Positions 1-21,229 of a stretch of DNA of 64,000 nt are shown here, piece after piece; position 1 is the first letter of the stretch; every line of letters begins with the position of its first letter. The notes beneath the pieces are model-generated. The model worked only from the letters and a program-made list of their open reading frames with translations, made no database searches and was not told the DNA's origin. The stretch comes from Telopea speciosissima. Lineage: Eukaryota; Streptophyta; Magnoliopsida; Proteales; Proteaceae. The stretch lies in contig NC_057923.1 in the NCBI RefSeq assembly GCF_018873765.1, positions 10,304,413 to 10,368,412 on the forward strand, read 5' to 3'. Made by a program: the position numbers and the translations under genes.

Positions 1-163
1 ATCTCTCGCAATTCCCTGTCCGGTCCAATTCCCTGGTGCCTGTAATAAGAGGGGGGTGGACCCCACCCGGGTAGAGTATTCTGGCAGGGGTGGAATGGTC
101 ATTGCACCCTTCTTGTTAGGGACACTAGGGGAACTGGACCGGGCAGGGAATTGCAGGGGATAA
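1..163. mobile_element. Foldback MITE in TBL intron
   Basis: The two ends form a long imperfect inverted repeat: the left arm (about 6-38) begins GCAATTCCCTGTCCGGTCCA and the right arm (about 122-155) is its near complement ending GGGCAGGGAATTGC. The centre carries GGTCATTGCA, a string also found in the centre of the foldback family at 9.3 and 41.4 kb. It lies just upstream of a TBL exon, so it is probably intronic. The left flank touches the window edge, so a target duplication cannot be judged. Class II non-autonomous element is an inference from structure. Confidence 0.6.
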
Positions 164-274
164 AGATCCTAAAGATCCAACTATTAACTAGTGCTTTTTT
201 GTGTTTTATATAAGAGAAACGAAATGTGCCAAGTACTACTTGATAAATGACAATACTGAACTATCTTCTTGCAG

Positions 275-1059
275 GAGGAGACCCCAATAGACATTTACAA
301 GGACTCCGAAGACCGATTTTGGACATGGTACTTCCCCTCACACGATTTCACTCTCATGGTTCTCTGGTCCAAATTCCTGGTGGTCGGAGAGGAAAGGGTA
401 ATCAATGGTTCACTCTCTGGGGAGTTCGACTTGCACCTGGACAGGATCGACAACAATTGGGCCAGTAAACTTCTTGGTCTGGACTATGCCATCATATCTG
501 ATGCTCACTGGTTTTTCCGGAAGAACTATCTGTATGAGGATGGTAAACTCATTGGTTGCATATTCTGCAATGAAGCAAACCTCACTGATCATGGTTTAGT
601 TTTTGCAGTCCAAAGGGTTTTTCGAACTGTACTGCAATACCTCAAGATTGTAAGGAGTGTAAGGGCCTACTTGCCTTGATAAGAACTTTCTCCCCAGCCC
701 ATTTTGAGAATGGAACATGGAATGATGGGGGAAACTGCAATAGAACAAAACCTTTAAAGGAGGAAGAAGCAAACTTTGAAGGTACCGAATGGGAACTCAG
801 GAAGATTCAAGTAGAAGAAGTTGAGACAGCAAGAAAGCAGGGAGAGAAGAGGACCAAGTTTGGGGCTTTGGATGTGACAAGAGCCATGTTGATGAGGCCT
901 GATGGACATCCAGGGTCCCATTGGAACAACAAATGGATGGCAGGTTACAATGATTGTGTTCATTGGTGCTTGCCTGGGCCAATTGACTCATGGAATGAAT
1001 TGTTGCTGGCTGTACTGAGCAGAGAGAAAGAGAATGGTGGTGGTTCATTCCTGAACTAA
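275..1059 (+). CDS. Trichome birefringence-like (TBL) O-acetyltransferase, 3' exon(s), apparent frameshift
   Basis: This is the C-terminal half of a TBL/PC-esterase protein, a family of Golgi enzymes that O-acetylate cell-wall polysaccharides. The exon starts after a GCAG acceptor at 271-274. Frame 2 reads DSEDRFWTWYFPSHDFTLMV, then a stretch with LLGLDYAIISDAHWFFRKNY. Near 644-646 the reading passes to frame 1, which gives CKECKGLLALIRTFSPAHFE and ends with DVTRAMLMRPDGHPGSHW followed by DCVHWCLPGPIDSWNE. The DCVH is the family's DxxH catalytic motif; the GDS-motif exon would lie left of the window. The switch needs one extra base, so this is either a real frameshift (pseudogene) or an assembly error; conservation on both sides is strong. 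Stop at 1057-1059. The exact TBL member cannot be told. Confidence 0.78.
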
Positions 1060-3595
1060 ATCATACCATACATTAATTTTACATAATATATAGAGAGAAC
1101 AAAATCCTCATTCATTTAATGGTGGTGGAATAATTGATTTGTTTTAATCAGATTCTTGGACCACTTAATCAACCTCAAATAGCAGTTCACACTTCACAGG
1201 CTCCCTCCCTATGCCCCCTCATTTGTGCTAGAACCATCACTGGATATAACTAAATCTAATGGATGTACCAGCCTTAATTTCTTTCCCTGTAACCAACCAA
1301 CGCGTTACCTCGAAACTAGAAGACACTAGAACACACTTTTAATCTAGCTTGGCTTCTACTAAGGTGCTGAAAATTTTCTATTGATTCATGAGTCAGTAAT
1401 TGACTCGGATGCAAAATCTTACATTCATTACTCAAAACTCTGCAGATAAGGATTTAACACAAAACCTTGAGGGGAGGGGGAGACAAAGCAAGCTCTAGAA
1501 GCTATCCAACACAATGGCCAAAATTGCCACAAGAATTGACGATTTGGTTTTTAACCATTGAGTAGATGGACAGAGGAAACGTGTAGAATTTTCTGCCCCA
1601 TCACACTCGTATTGCCAACCATGGATGAGGTTTTCCCCTTATTTTCTAATGGTACCTGTTCTTCAAGCAGTTTCTAATAGTTTTGACTTTTTCAAACAAT
1701 TTCAGAATATTATATGGATGTCCAGAAGTCTGATTGGTCTAAAAATTAAACTATGACTAGATAAGGTGAATTCTACCGAACAAAAAAGACTAGATAAGGT
1801 GAAGAACATGCCCACTACCTGATTGGTTTCCTGTATTTTATGTGCTGGAATCGCCCACCCATAAAACAAATGTTGAGGTTATTGGAAATACAAGAATCAA
1901 AATTTAAAATAAGAGAACACGGCCATGCGCTCTTTGATGTTTAATAGTAATCAAAGCCTCAAAGGTCCCTTGCCAGCTGATCAAAGTCTAGAAGATGAAG
2001 GTGTATATGGAAATGCTACTCAGCTACTCCTTAAAATTGGAGCTTCCTACCTTAATAATGTGCAACCAATGTGTACAGACATTCCATAACATTAATTCAG
2101 GAATGGTCCTGAATTCCTGATCATAGCACTTATTCGACAACTCTGATATAAGCATGAATTAGGGAACTTTTAAATGATTCACTTCACTACTCTCCAAGGC
2201 CAAGTCCGAAACTCTAGCTCATCCCTCCTCTCTCCCCCCCCCCCCCCCCCCAAATCCTTATCACATCCACAGGTTCACCAGAATGAATTCTGCCTGATGC
2301 TCATCAAAAGTTTTCCATGAGAAGACAAATACAACAAGCACCAACATGGAGTTGTGGACACTCAAAAAACTCACTTGATGGATTTGGATTTTAATCGAGA
2401 AGTTAGTCAATCGAGACTTGGAATCAATGCAATTAAACTGGACCATGATGAAACTGTTAAGACCAAATACTAAGTCTAATTGCTTGATCCGTCCAGACCG
2501 CAATGCCATATGCACCCAAGACCCCAAGTAATGAAACAGGTAACAGAAACTGCCATATATACAGTAGTGGAGCTGCAGTTTAATGATAAAGGTGTTTATC
2601 TTGGGATGGCACAAGGGTTCAAAATTTTCTATATGAGTTTTAAACATTCAAATAAAGTACAGATAAGTAGCAATTTTTTCTAGAGGTATTTTCTTGCTCA
2701 CAACTAATTCTCCCAAAATCACAAAAGAGGAGACGTTCAACTTCGTTGAAGTGGGGCATTGCATACACCAAGTAGCAAACTTGGTTGAACTTTGGTCAAA
2801 GAAAGAACCTTTTGTCCCCATTGAAAAGGGTTTAATCTAAGTGCACTGACACACGTGGAAATGTTCATGTTCTAATTAACTGAACAATAAACTGCAACGA
2901 AAAAAATATACGAGCAAGATTGAAGCAAAATCTAATCTATTTGATACTGAAATGAAACGTTTTCTTGAACGCTAAACTAATCTACATCTCTACTCTGAAC
3001 CTGCAATTTCCAACAGCAAATCCATAGTTTTTTCCCCGCCACCACAAGCTCAATCATTATAACCAATGAAAATCAAGAAATTACATAGACTATATCTCCA
3101 CAAGCATGATAGCACTTTTCTGGAATTTTACGTTGCATCGTTGCTATTGTTTTACCATCATGCATCATCAATGAAGCCAAAGTTGAAAAAGATCATCCCA
3201 CAATCAAGAGTCTCAGCTACAGCCACTACTGCAAGTCCTAGCATTATTTTCTGTATTCAACCTGCAGTTTATGCATTAAATTCATTAGAAAACAAGCCCA
3301 CTTTCCTAAATTCTAGCAACTAAGTCGAGTTTGTGTAATCATTTCAAGAAGTTTGGATAAGGATATCACACTTATACAACAAAATATAATAAAAAAATAA
3401 AACAAGTCGTCTAGAGCTTATAACAATTATGCTAAGTTGGATAATGGAATGATAGAAAATTTGTGATGGTGTTTTCCTTATGTTAAAAAAACATTGGATT
3501 CAGACCTTCTATCATAGGAAATGATATGACAGTTGAAGGCTATATGGTCAAGCCTAGAGGCTTTTGCATGAAGATAACATTTCCAATACAGAAGG
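1060..3595. other. Intergenic, no gene seen
   Basis: Downstream of the TBL stop I see AT-rich sequence with no ORF resembling a known protein. A C homopolymer lies at 2236-2251. The ORFs near 2261-2683 and 3066-3323 overlap on both strands and have no recognisable motif. Confidence 0.5.
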
Positions 3596-3599
3596 GAAC

Positions 3600-3792
3600 A
3601 CGTGTAGTCACAAAGCCTCAGCATATCCAAGCCATCCAGACAGAAGGTCTCGATACAACAGTTTTTACCTGAGTTACATAGACTGCAGTACGCAGCCTTA
3701 ACCCCGCTATGCGTAGAGGCTGTTTCCATGATTCGAACCCACAATCACCAGGTTGTAATAGAGCAACCTTACCGTTGTGCCAAGGCTCGCCC
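3600..3792 (-). mobile_element. Au-type tRNA-derived SINE
   Basis: Read on the - strand the element starts GGCGAGCCTTGGCACAACGG, containing a pol III A box, has a B box GGTTCGAAT (plus-strand 3731-3739) about 30 bp further, and then GGAAACAGCCTCTACGCA and TTAAGGCTGCGTAC. Those strings match the conserved core of the Au SINE family of flowering plants. The part beyond about 3680 is diverged, so the 3' end is approximate. No clear target duplication was found. It is a non-autonomous retroposon that would depend on a LINE. Confidence 0.8.
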
Positions 3793-3799
3793 TCTATAC

Positions 3800-5680
3800 T
3801 TGGAAGCACAGTATTGGCCATTTTTTGTTTTTATTCATCATGGTCTAAATGCAAATACTGAGATAAAGAGGGGTAATAAATTGGACTTCTATAAATTAGA
3901 AGGAAAGTGGAGACTTTAACATATTCTTCAGTTAAACCACCATATTCTCAACTAGAACTCTTACGAGTACTCAAAAATTTTCAATTCTGAATTTCTCAAT
4001 AACCTATGTACTTACATGAGAGGGTAGAGACACCATCAGACTAGAAAACATTGCTCTGGGCATCATTCTATTCAGAAGTAGCATAACCTTTGAAGTTTAC
4101 ATCCTCTATCCCCTTTAAGCCCTCCCTGCCCCCGATACTTTCCAATATAAGATGGCCCAGCAACAGTCTCCATAAGGTGTAAAAATCCTAAAGGCGCCCA
4201 TGTGACCCACAATAAAGTAAGCGAATAATCATACTACCGAGGCTTAATCTTTGAACATCAGTAAAAAAAATCATACAGTTGAAAACTTTCCCCAACCCCC
4301 TTCTTTATCCCACGTCAATCTTATTTGGGTTATTTTTTCTTTATGTCCAAAGCACATGAAGATATCATGCCCCACAAAGCTGATCAATCAGGAGTCCCTT
4401 CACATTGCAATCAAATTTACTCTTTAGATTATCTAGCTAGACCTCCTACAAAGAATAAAAACTCTCAATGAATGATAAATGAAATTTCTGATGAATTTGA
4501 ACGAGTCTATAGAAAAGGTGATGCATAAAGTGAAGGCAGAACTCATACATGACTAGTACATTCTATCCTCAGCTTTAACATACAAGAGTCTCCAATATCC
4601 CTTGTAAAACACTTAATGACTATATGCAATTAGTCTTAAAAAAATATGGGTTTTCTAGAAGGAGCATGAAACATACCACTTCATGAATCTTATAATCAGT
4701 TTAACAACCAGAAAATTCAATAATCAATAGCCAAAGCTATCAAGACCAATGCTTTCCTGGGAATAAAAATGGCTACCGAAGGGAGCTTTCTATCATAGCT
4801 ATATCCAATACTTTTACCTGTCATCTCATAGCTGTTTAGAAGACATAATATATATATATATATATAAAGATTGATTAAAAAATCTCAGGCTTTAGCAGTT
4901 GCCAGCCTAGTGGAAGTCAAAAAATTGGCTAGATCCTATCTATCCAAATATATTAAAAAAAAAAAGTTAATGAATCCTGAACATTTCTACTTTAAATCCA
5001 CCACTGTTGACATTCTTTAAAAGTCAAACCCAAGAAAAAGACATGTTTTAAAGAGCTAGTGATATCTAAATATAAATCCCCTGAAATGAATTGCACATAT
5101 TTCATTAGTAGGACAGAGGAATACCTTATAGCATAAACTCCAAAGGTGTTCTCAACAACAAAAGAGACAAGTTACACATTCTAAAGACTACAAGATGCCC
5201 TCAGTGGACTTTAAAAAACAAAATACAGAAAGATTAGGTTTGTTTGTGTATTATTGATCTCTAACTCTAAGAATTGGAATCTAATACACCACTTTAAAAG
5301 CTCAGAATTGAAATGTAGGGGAAATTTATTCAGTTCACAATTTGAATAGTTAAACTCATTAAAAATTATTACAACCCATCTATCAAGTTCGTACAAATAG
5401 AAAGGTTTCACATCCAATTGAATTTTCTTGAAAAACAAGCTCATGGCATGGAATCTAACAATTTTCTTTTAGAAGGAAAGAAGAAAAAATTCAGTTCAAA
5501 ATTCTAGCCTAGAAATTCTCACAGCTATCCAGACAATCACAATCTTTACACCAAATCGAGTTAATAGAGAGTATCATGAATCTGTAATCATCCTCCAAAA
5601 TTATATCACCAATGAATATGCAAGTGCATCTAAAGAGAGAATTTTAAATAAGGGAAAATCTGAAACCTCATCCTGATACC
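3800..5680. other. Intergenic, no gene seen
   Basis: AT-rich spacer between the SINE and the 3' end of the 2H phosphoesterase gene. A (TA)n microsatellite lies at about 4848-4866. No coding exon or element termini were recognised. Confidence 0.5.
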
Positions 5681-6232
5681 TCATGCTTCAGGTACACTTC
5701 CAAGGGTGTATGAGAAGAGCTCACGAACAGGGGAAAACTCTACCAATCCGATATCCATTGCATACCCAGTAACGGGCAATTTCAGATCTCGCAGCACACT
5801 GAAAGCCTCTGCCGTCCGGTTCTTGGGAACTTCTTGTGCAACTGAGCAGTAAGGGACCCAGGAGTCCGGGCTATATTCCTCACTGATGTCCACACTTTCC
5901 TTCTTCAGCGCATCACACAATTGCGAGTGGAATTGAAGGAGTGCCAGTGAAGGAGTTGGGCCAAGGAAGAGAACGTTGCCTCCATCTGGGAAGCTTCCGA
6001 TGGTAGAAAAAGAAAGAGGCAAAGGTTCTTGCTTCGAAGCAAAGTTCTTTATAATGTTTTCCAGTTTCGAAGGATCAAGAAGGGGACTGGAGAGGAGGGT
6101 GATGTGTGGCCGAGATTCCATCTCAATTAGTTGTGTGCTGATCTGTCGCCGTGCCATAACATTCCAAGCCTTCAGTACCTGGTTCTCCAGTGCAGGGTCG
6201 AAGTAAAGTTCAACTGCAAAGCCTTGGGACAT
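5681..6232 (-). CDS. 2H phosphoesterase family protein (cyclic phosphodiesterase / RNA ligase-like)
   Basis: A single open frame of 183 residues starting MSQGFAVELYFDPALENQ. It fits the small plant proteins annotated as RNA ligase / cyclic nucleotide phosphodiesterase family, whose 2H fold uses two H-x-T/S-x motifs to act on 2',3'-cyclic phosphates or related bonds. The first motif is present (PHITL, His43). At the second place the protein reads WVPYCSVAQEV, with Tyr128 (codon TAC, one base from CAC) where the catalytic His is expected, so activity may be lost. The ATG at 6232 was chosen because the frame further upstream (to 6268) has only GTG. No intron is needed for the coding part. A TATA-like site lies about 570 bp upstream, suggesting a long or spliced 5' UTR. 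Confidence 0.85.
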   Translation of the reverse strand: MSQGFAVELYFDPALENQVLKAWNVMARRQISTQLIEMESRPHITLLSSPLLDPSKLENIIKNFASKQEPLPLSFSTIGSFPDGGNVLFLGPTPSLALLQFHSQLCDALKKESVDISEEYSPDSWVPYCSVAQEVPKNRTAEAFSVLRDLKLPVTGYAMDIGLVEFSPVRELFSYTLGSVPEA

Positions 6233-6798
6233 TTTTTCTTGATTCCAACTTCGGAGAAACTTGCTCACAAGAAAAAGAAATTCGCAGAAAAAAGAAATCC
6301 ACCAAAAAAGAATGAAAAATCCACAAATAGAATTAAGAGATGATGGGTAAAGAAGTTAAACTTAAAGAGGGTAGGCAGTGGAATGGTTCAGCGATACTCC
6401 AAAGTAGCATAGAAGAAGAAAATGGAATCCCAAAGAAGCAGACATAGATCCTCGCCGAAATCAAAGAAAATGACGAAGCACCCAAATTTTTTTTTGATTC
6501 AAAATTACGAAGCACCCAATTGACAGGAGAAGAAAGGCAAATCGGAAGAAAGATGAGTAAACAGAATGAAGAAACCCAGTTGAGCGATTCAACAGAAGGG
6601 AAAAAAAATGCAGTTTAAATCGACCGGAGTTACGAAGGAAAGAAAGATCGAATCAAACCCAGAAAACACCAATTGACTTAAAGACGAAACAACATGTGAC
6701 CGTTGCGAGACGGAGAGAATACACGTAAAAGGAGAGGAAATTGAGAGAACGAAACAAAGCTGCAGTAAAGATCTTGAGAAATCATACAAATCATCCCG

Positions 6799-6806
6799 TA
6801 TTTATA
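6799..6806 (-). promoter_or_regulatory. TATA-like box for 2H phosphoesterase gene
   Basis: On the - strand the sequence reads CCCTATAAATACGGG, a strong TATA consensus. It lies about 570 bp before the ATG at 6232, so it would serve this gene only with a long or intron-containing leader. Assignment is an inference. Confidence 0.4.
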
Positions 6807-7263
6807 GGGCTATGAGACGAAGACTTTCACGAATTCCCAAATCGAAAGCCCCTTTTTTTGATTCTCTACAGCTCGTCGTCATTGTTGTTGACTGTTATTT
6901 GAGCGCGCATTTGCAATGCAGCTGTGCAAGAGACTTGTTAGAAGACTGCTTAGTAGTAGTAGTTGCTAGTTGGTCAGTTCCTACCAGAAAAAGAAGCATT
7001 TTATCTTTTCTTTGCTACTGAAGTATACCGACGCACGCCATTGCCAGAGATCCCAGTTTACCTCTGGTCCTCTACCATGTGTCCATGTCTATCTCTTACT
7101 CTACCAAAATCAAGATATTATGGTTAGGCCAACATCCATTACTTGCTGGAATGCTGCTGAGACAGATACTTTTCTTCTCTTTCTCTCCAATGGTGATGTA
7201 GCTGCCACATTGACAACCTGGCGTACCGTAGAAAGGTAATGGTGTTTTTTTTTTCCGGATTGG

Positions 7264-7362
7264 ACCTGGGCTAGGATTCAGACCAATGGTAGAGCGGGGC
7301 TGTGCCTAGGCTGAGGCCTCAGACTGAGCCCCGCCCAGCCCAGCTCAGCCCAACCTGACCTT
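7264..7362. repeat. GC-rich 'AGCCCAGCCC' repeat fragment
   Basis: A run of GGGCT/AGCCC words (for example GAGCCCCGCCCAGCCCAGCT) contrasts with the AT-rich flanks. The same word pattern fills the hAT-type element at 50701-51209 and the degraded copy near 53720-54353, so this is probably a fragment of that family. No termini are recognisable. Confidence 0.5.
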
Positions 7363-7454
7363 ATAAATTGTATAGGAAAAAGAAGATTATCAGGCTGGTA
7401 GGAAGGGTGAAATGACCACTCTGTGTCCTCATGAAAAGAAAAATCCAACCCTGT

Positions 7455-7605
7455 TGGATGCCCTCGTGCATGCTCTCATTGGCCCCCATGCTGGTGTAAG
7501 GGCCACACATGCATTAACTTAATGTATGTGTGTGTGTGAGGCAAGAGATCGTTGTCTGATCGTGTAGCGCTTGCACCAGTGCGAGGGTCAATGAGAGCGT
7601 TCTTA
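7455..7605. mobile_element. Foldback element
   Basis: The left arm (about 7462-7504, with GCTCTCATTGGC and CATGCTGGTGTAAG) is complementary to the right arm (about 7566-7601, with CTTGCACCAGTGCGAGGGTC and AATGAGAGCG). The centre has a TG-rich stretch. It looks like a small foldback MITE but I found no convincing flanking duplication. Confidence 0.5.
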
Positions 7606-7740
7606 GGGGTATTAACATAGATGCAATTTTTTATTTCATAGGGGGTGGAGGACGGTACCCACATGTTAGGGAGGAGAGAGTATGAGAGGGGTGTATGACA
7701 TCGACAATGTGGTTATAATTTTTCCTTATTATTTAATGGG

Positions 7741-7900
7741 AGGTAGTTTTTTTCCGGGAGTGTGGTCTACACCAACACTCTCATGTGACTATCTCTCTCC
7801 TTAAAACAAGGGGCAGATGTGTCTTTTCGCATAAAAAAGAGATAGATAGACTCATGGGAGTGATGACGTAGGCCACACTCCCAGACACAGTTCTTTTTCC
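7741..7900. mobile_element. Foldback element of the GGGAGTGTGG family
   Basis: The left arm GGGAGTGTGGTCTACACCAA (from 7756) pairs with the right arm that ends TAGGCCACACTCCC (to about 7882). The arms extend through CACTCTCATGTGACTATCTC, and the outer right flank reads GTTCTTTTTCC. Similar single arms occur at about 51778-51850 and 62533-62570, so it is a dispersed family. Class II MITE is an inference. Confidence 0.55.
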
Positions 7901-9318
7901 CTTATTTAATTTACGGACCATCAAAAGTATGTTTTTTTTTTTTTCATTTTTTTAAAAGAAAAGTGTTAGAGGAGAGGGTTACTTACACGGATCGTGTATG
8001 AGAAATGTTCTATGCCATACCAATCACGACTTTGAAAACTGATTTCATCAACAAGGGGCCCACATGGACAGGATATGATAGGATGTGGGAAAGCATCCCC
8101 ACACTATTGGCTTGCTAATCTTATAATAGAATTTAAAAAATAAGCTAATGCAATAATAATCATAATAGAGTGAACAAAAAATACTTTAATCAATTCAATT
8201 AGTATATGTTTACCACAAAAAAAGGGAATCCAATTAGTATAATAAAACTATAATTCTATATTTGCATTGTGTAATGCGATAATGTAATTATGTTGCATAG
8301 GCAAGGAAATGACCATACGAAAAAGAAAAGAAATCGGGCATTGGGTTCTAGATTGACAGACTAGAAATAAGTTTATGACAAGCCCACCTATATTTGTCAC
8401 ATGGCAGGTTAGATGAGGCTGAAATTTTGTGAATAGATAGACCATAAAATCTTCTACTTACATGTCAAGTTTCAGATTAAATAGAGTTAATCAAGTGGCA
8501 AAATAAGACTAAAAAAAATTAAAAGAGATTTAATTCAGATTGTGTCTTCTCTTTAACATGCTAAGCAAATCAGGGTGCTAGACTAGGTATTTTCGGCGAA
8601 ATTTTGCCAAGGATTTAAGAGAAGAAAAGGATTTCTCTAGAGTCTAATGCATGTTCATTGTAGAAGGTTAGTTTCATCATCGACTATCGAATAACAATAA
8701 AAAACGTCTTAAAAAGAACAGGACAGATTCTTTCCTATGATGCCCAGAGTGTAAAACCACAATAATGAGAGGGCAGGAGACAAATTCTTTTAATCAAGAA
8801 CCCACATTTTATCAGGATAGAAAGTGTCAATGTGAAACCTATAACTTATCATGTGATAGGGCATGTGAAGGAATGAACATTAGAACATTACTAGAATCTT
8901 TTTCATGAAAGAGAAAAAAAAATTAAAGGAGAATTTGAACAATTTTCAAAGAGCGAGGAAGGTTCGAACACCAACAGTAACAGCAGAACCGGTCATCCTC
9001 TAATGTTGATGCTGACCTGACAAGAAGACTCATATGACCATATATCCCTCTCAATCAATTTAGGTTACACTTTCACCCAGGACCCATATGACCATATACA
9101 TACTTTGAACAGGTTTGTAATGGTTGTCCATGAGAAGTAGTAGTAGAACGCATAAGGGGCCAAACTTGACATGCCATGAGAATTGGTTAATTGACCAAAC
9201 AGTCCTAGATTATTCTTGAGAGTTGAGACCATTTCTACATGATACCCATAAAATAGATTGCCCATTGAAGGCATGCCACGTGGTCATCAAGAATCTCGGG
9301 GGAGATCGGTTAACTACA
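7901..9318. other. Intergenic, no gene seen
   Basis: AT-rich spacer without recognisable coding sequence. It includes one copy (about 8398-8480) of a dispersed repeat that is also present near 29.1 and 33.3 kb. Confidence 0.5.
8398..8480 (-). repeat. Dispersed repeat, copy 1 of 3
   Basis: The reverse complement reads ACTTGACATGTAAGTAGAAG, then TTTTATGGTCTATCTATTCA and CACAAAATTTCAGC. A close match lies on the + strand at 33240-33350 (ACTTGACATGTAAATAGCAG) and a weaker one at 29075-29190. No termini are evident. Confidence 0.55.
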
Positions 9319-9330
9319 CTACCGTCTAGT

Positions 9331-9520
9331 GTCAGGATCCAGATCCTCTACTGTCGAGCTGCCTAGCAGGACCGTGCTACCAAGATACAACGAGGCATGT
9401 AATGACCGCCTTACCCCTGCCCAAGCGCCTTGCCCGAATGAGGAGAAGGTGGTCATTGCATGCCTCACCGTGTCTTGGCAGCACGGCTCTGTTGGGCAGC
9501 TAGTAGAGGATCCAAATTGA
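9331..9520. mobile_element. Foldback MITE, family A copy 1
   Basis: Left end GGATCCAGATCCTCTACTGT and right end GCTAGTAGAGGATCCAAATT form terminal inverted repeats. An inner inverted pair, TGTAATGACCGCCTTACC and AGGTGGTCATTGCA, means nearly the whole element folds on itself. Four further copies are present in this window. Flanking sequence gives only a weak hint of a duplication. Confidence 0.7.
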
Positions 9521-9529
9521 TAGTCTTGG

Positions 9530-10414
9530 CTTGCCAAATAGAGACCACCTACTGCAAATAGGAATGCAAGGGAACATGTATGACAATTCTAAGCAATGTG
9601 ATTTGCTTTGCAATTCTTGATTGCTGTTTAGAGAATTGACTTAAGCATCGGAAAGCGAAAGTCCGCTCCGATCATCTTTGTTGTTCTTCTCGTGAATATT
9701 ACAGATCTGCCACGGGCTATTTATATTGGCTGTTATTTGTTAAATTCCATCGAGAGACCCAATTTATCTAAAATATTGACACCCCGTCATGATCTATCGA
9801 ATTAAATGGACGATTTGAATCCAAACCCTTCCACTCAACACTTGCACTTAAGCACATATTCTATTTGGAATCAAATCATCAGGGTTCGTATCGGTTCTAG
9901 CCGTTTTGATTTGATTCCAATCCAGATCAGCCGAAATGGGTTAGGAATCAGCCAGATCCAAAAGTTAAGTTCCATTTGTTCGTTGTCTTTGTAATGGAAG
10001 AAAGGATCCAATGGCTAAGATGAGCATGGAGAATTGAAGATTAGAAATGGAGACATGGAGAAGGTATGCTTCCCTTTTGGGAAGCCTGGTCCTACCCATC
10101 AACCATCGATCATCAATAATTGATATTTTTTATTCCTTCGTACGGGGTGGAATCACTGGATTGGATTGGATGAAGATAATTGACTTTAGTTTCTGTGATC
10201 GAAGAACCTTTTGGATTCTGCTCCACTTGCTCGGATCGATCCATCTAAATGAATGACAGGTGATTATTGTGGTGGTATTGATTTCTGGGTTCCTTCTTAA
10301 CTAACTTGCATAGCTTCCCATGACCCCTCATCCTTTTTGCCACTAGCAGAGCAACAGCTATTTTTCTTTCGAACAATCCATTAAAACAACTCGCGACTGG
10401 CTGCTCTGCTCTCC
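9530..10414. other. Upstream region of the GNAT gene
   Basis: No coding exon was recognised. The motif TTGACTTAAGCATCGGA at about 9636-9652 recurs near 39211 and is probably a retrotransposon remnant. The stretch from 10260 to 10414 is the presumed promoter and leader of the GNAT gene; no clear TATA box was seen. Confidence 0.4.
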
Positions 10415-20627
<10,213 letters not shown>

Positions 20628-21229
20628 AGGTTGCAAAAAACGAATAATTTTTTCAAATGTATACACAATGTCCTTGACAAACTCACTCCTTCCTGCTGTA
20701 AATGCTGTTTTTTTGTAGTGATGAAAACTTGAGTTCAGTTTTATACATCTTAAACATATAATCTAAGTTCTCCCCCTCCCCCTCCCCCCACCTATTCGAT
20801 TTTTCATAGTTAGTTGCCTTAATTGTGACAGCCAACACAATGCAGTGAACAGCTTTCTTGCTGAGTGATTTAAGAGTAAGAGACTGATTGGATGGTTTCT
20901 GTTTGCGTCTCATGTATCTGGTAGGGGCCTTGTGTTCGAAGTATGTTATGCTGTGGATGCAATATGGGTTCCAGAACTGAAGCACTCTCTAGTAGGCTCT
21001 ACCTCTTGCTTGAGGTTTGTTTCAATCAGATTGCTTCCTGTGCTTTTGAAACCTTTTTAGAGGGAAAGGAATATCTAAGACAGGGATTCCTTCAGTGCAC
21101 TGGAAATACATTGCTGTTAATATTTGAGAAGACAGTTGGCTGCATGGGCCAACAAATGGGAGAATTATCGCACTTAGGCCTCAATCTACTCACACACAAA
21201 TGGTTAGTGATCTCTTAGATCGAGGAGGA
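20628..21229. other. GNAT 3' flank
   Basis: Presumed 3' UTR and spacer. No polyadenylation signal stands out and no other coding exon was recognised. Confidence 0.4.

Noticed and set aside
3731-3792. tRNA gene
   Set aside because: A and B boxes are present but the flanking GGAAACAGCCTCT core and lack of an acceptor stem identify an Au SINE.
6232-6268. Upstream start of the 2H phosphoesterase at 6268
   Set aside because: The codon is GTG; the first ATG is at 6232 and gives the family's usual N-terminus.
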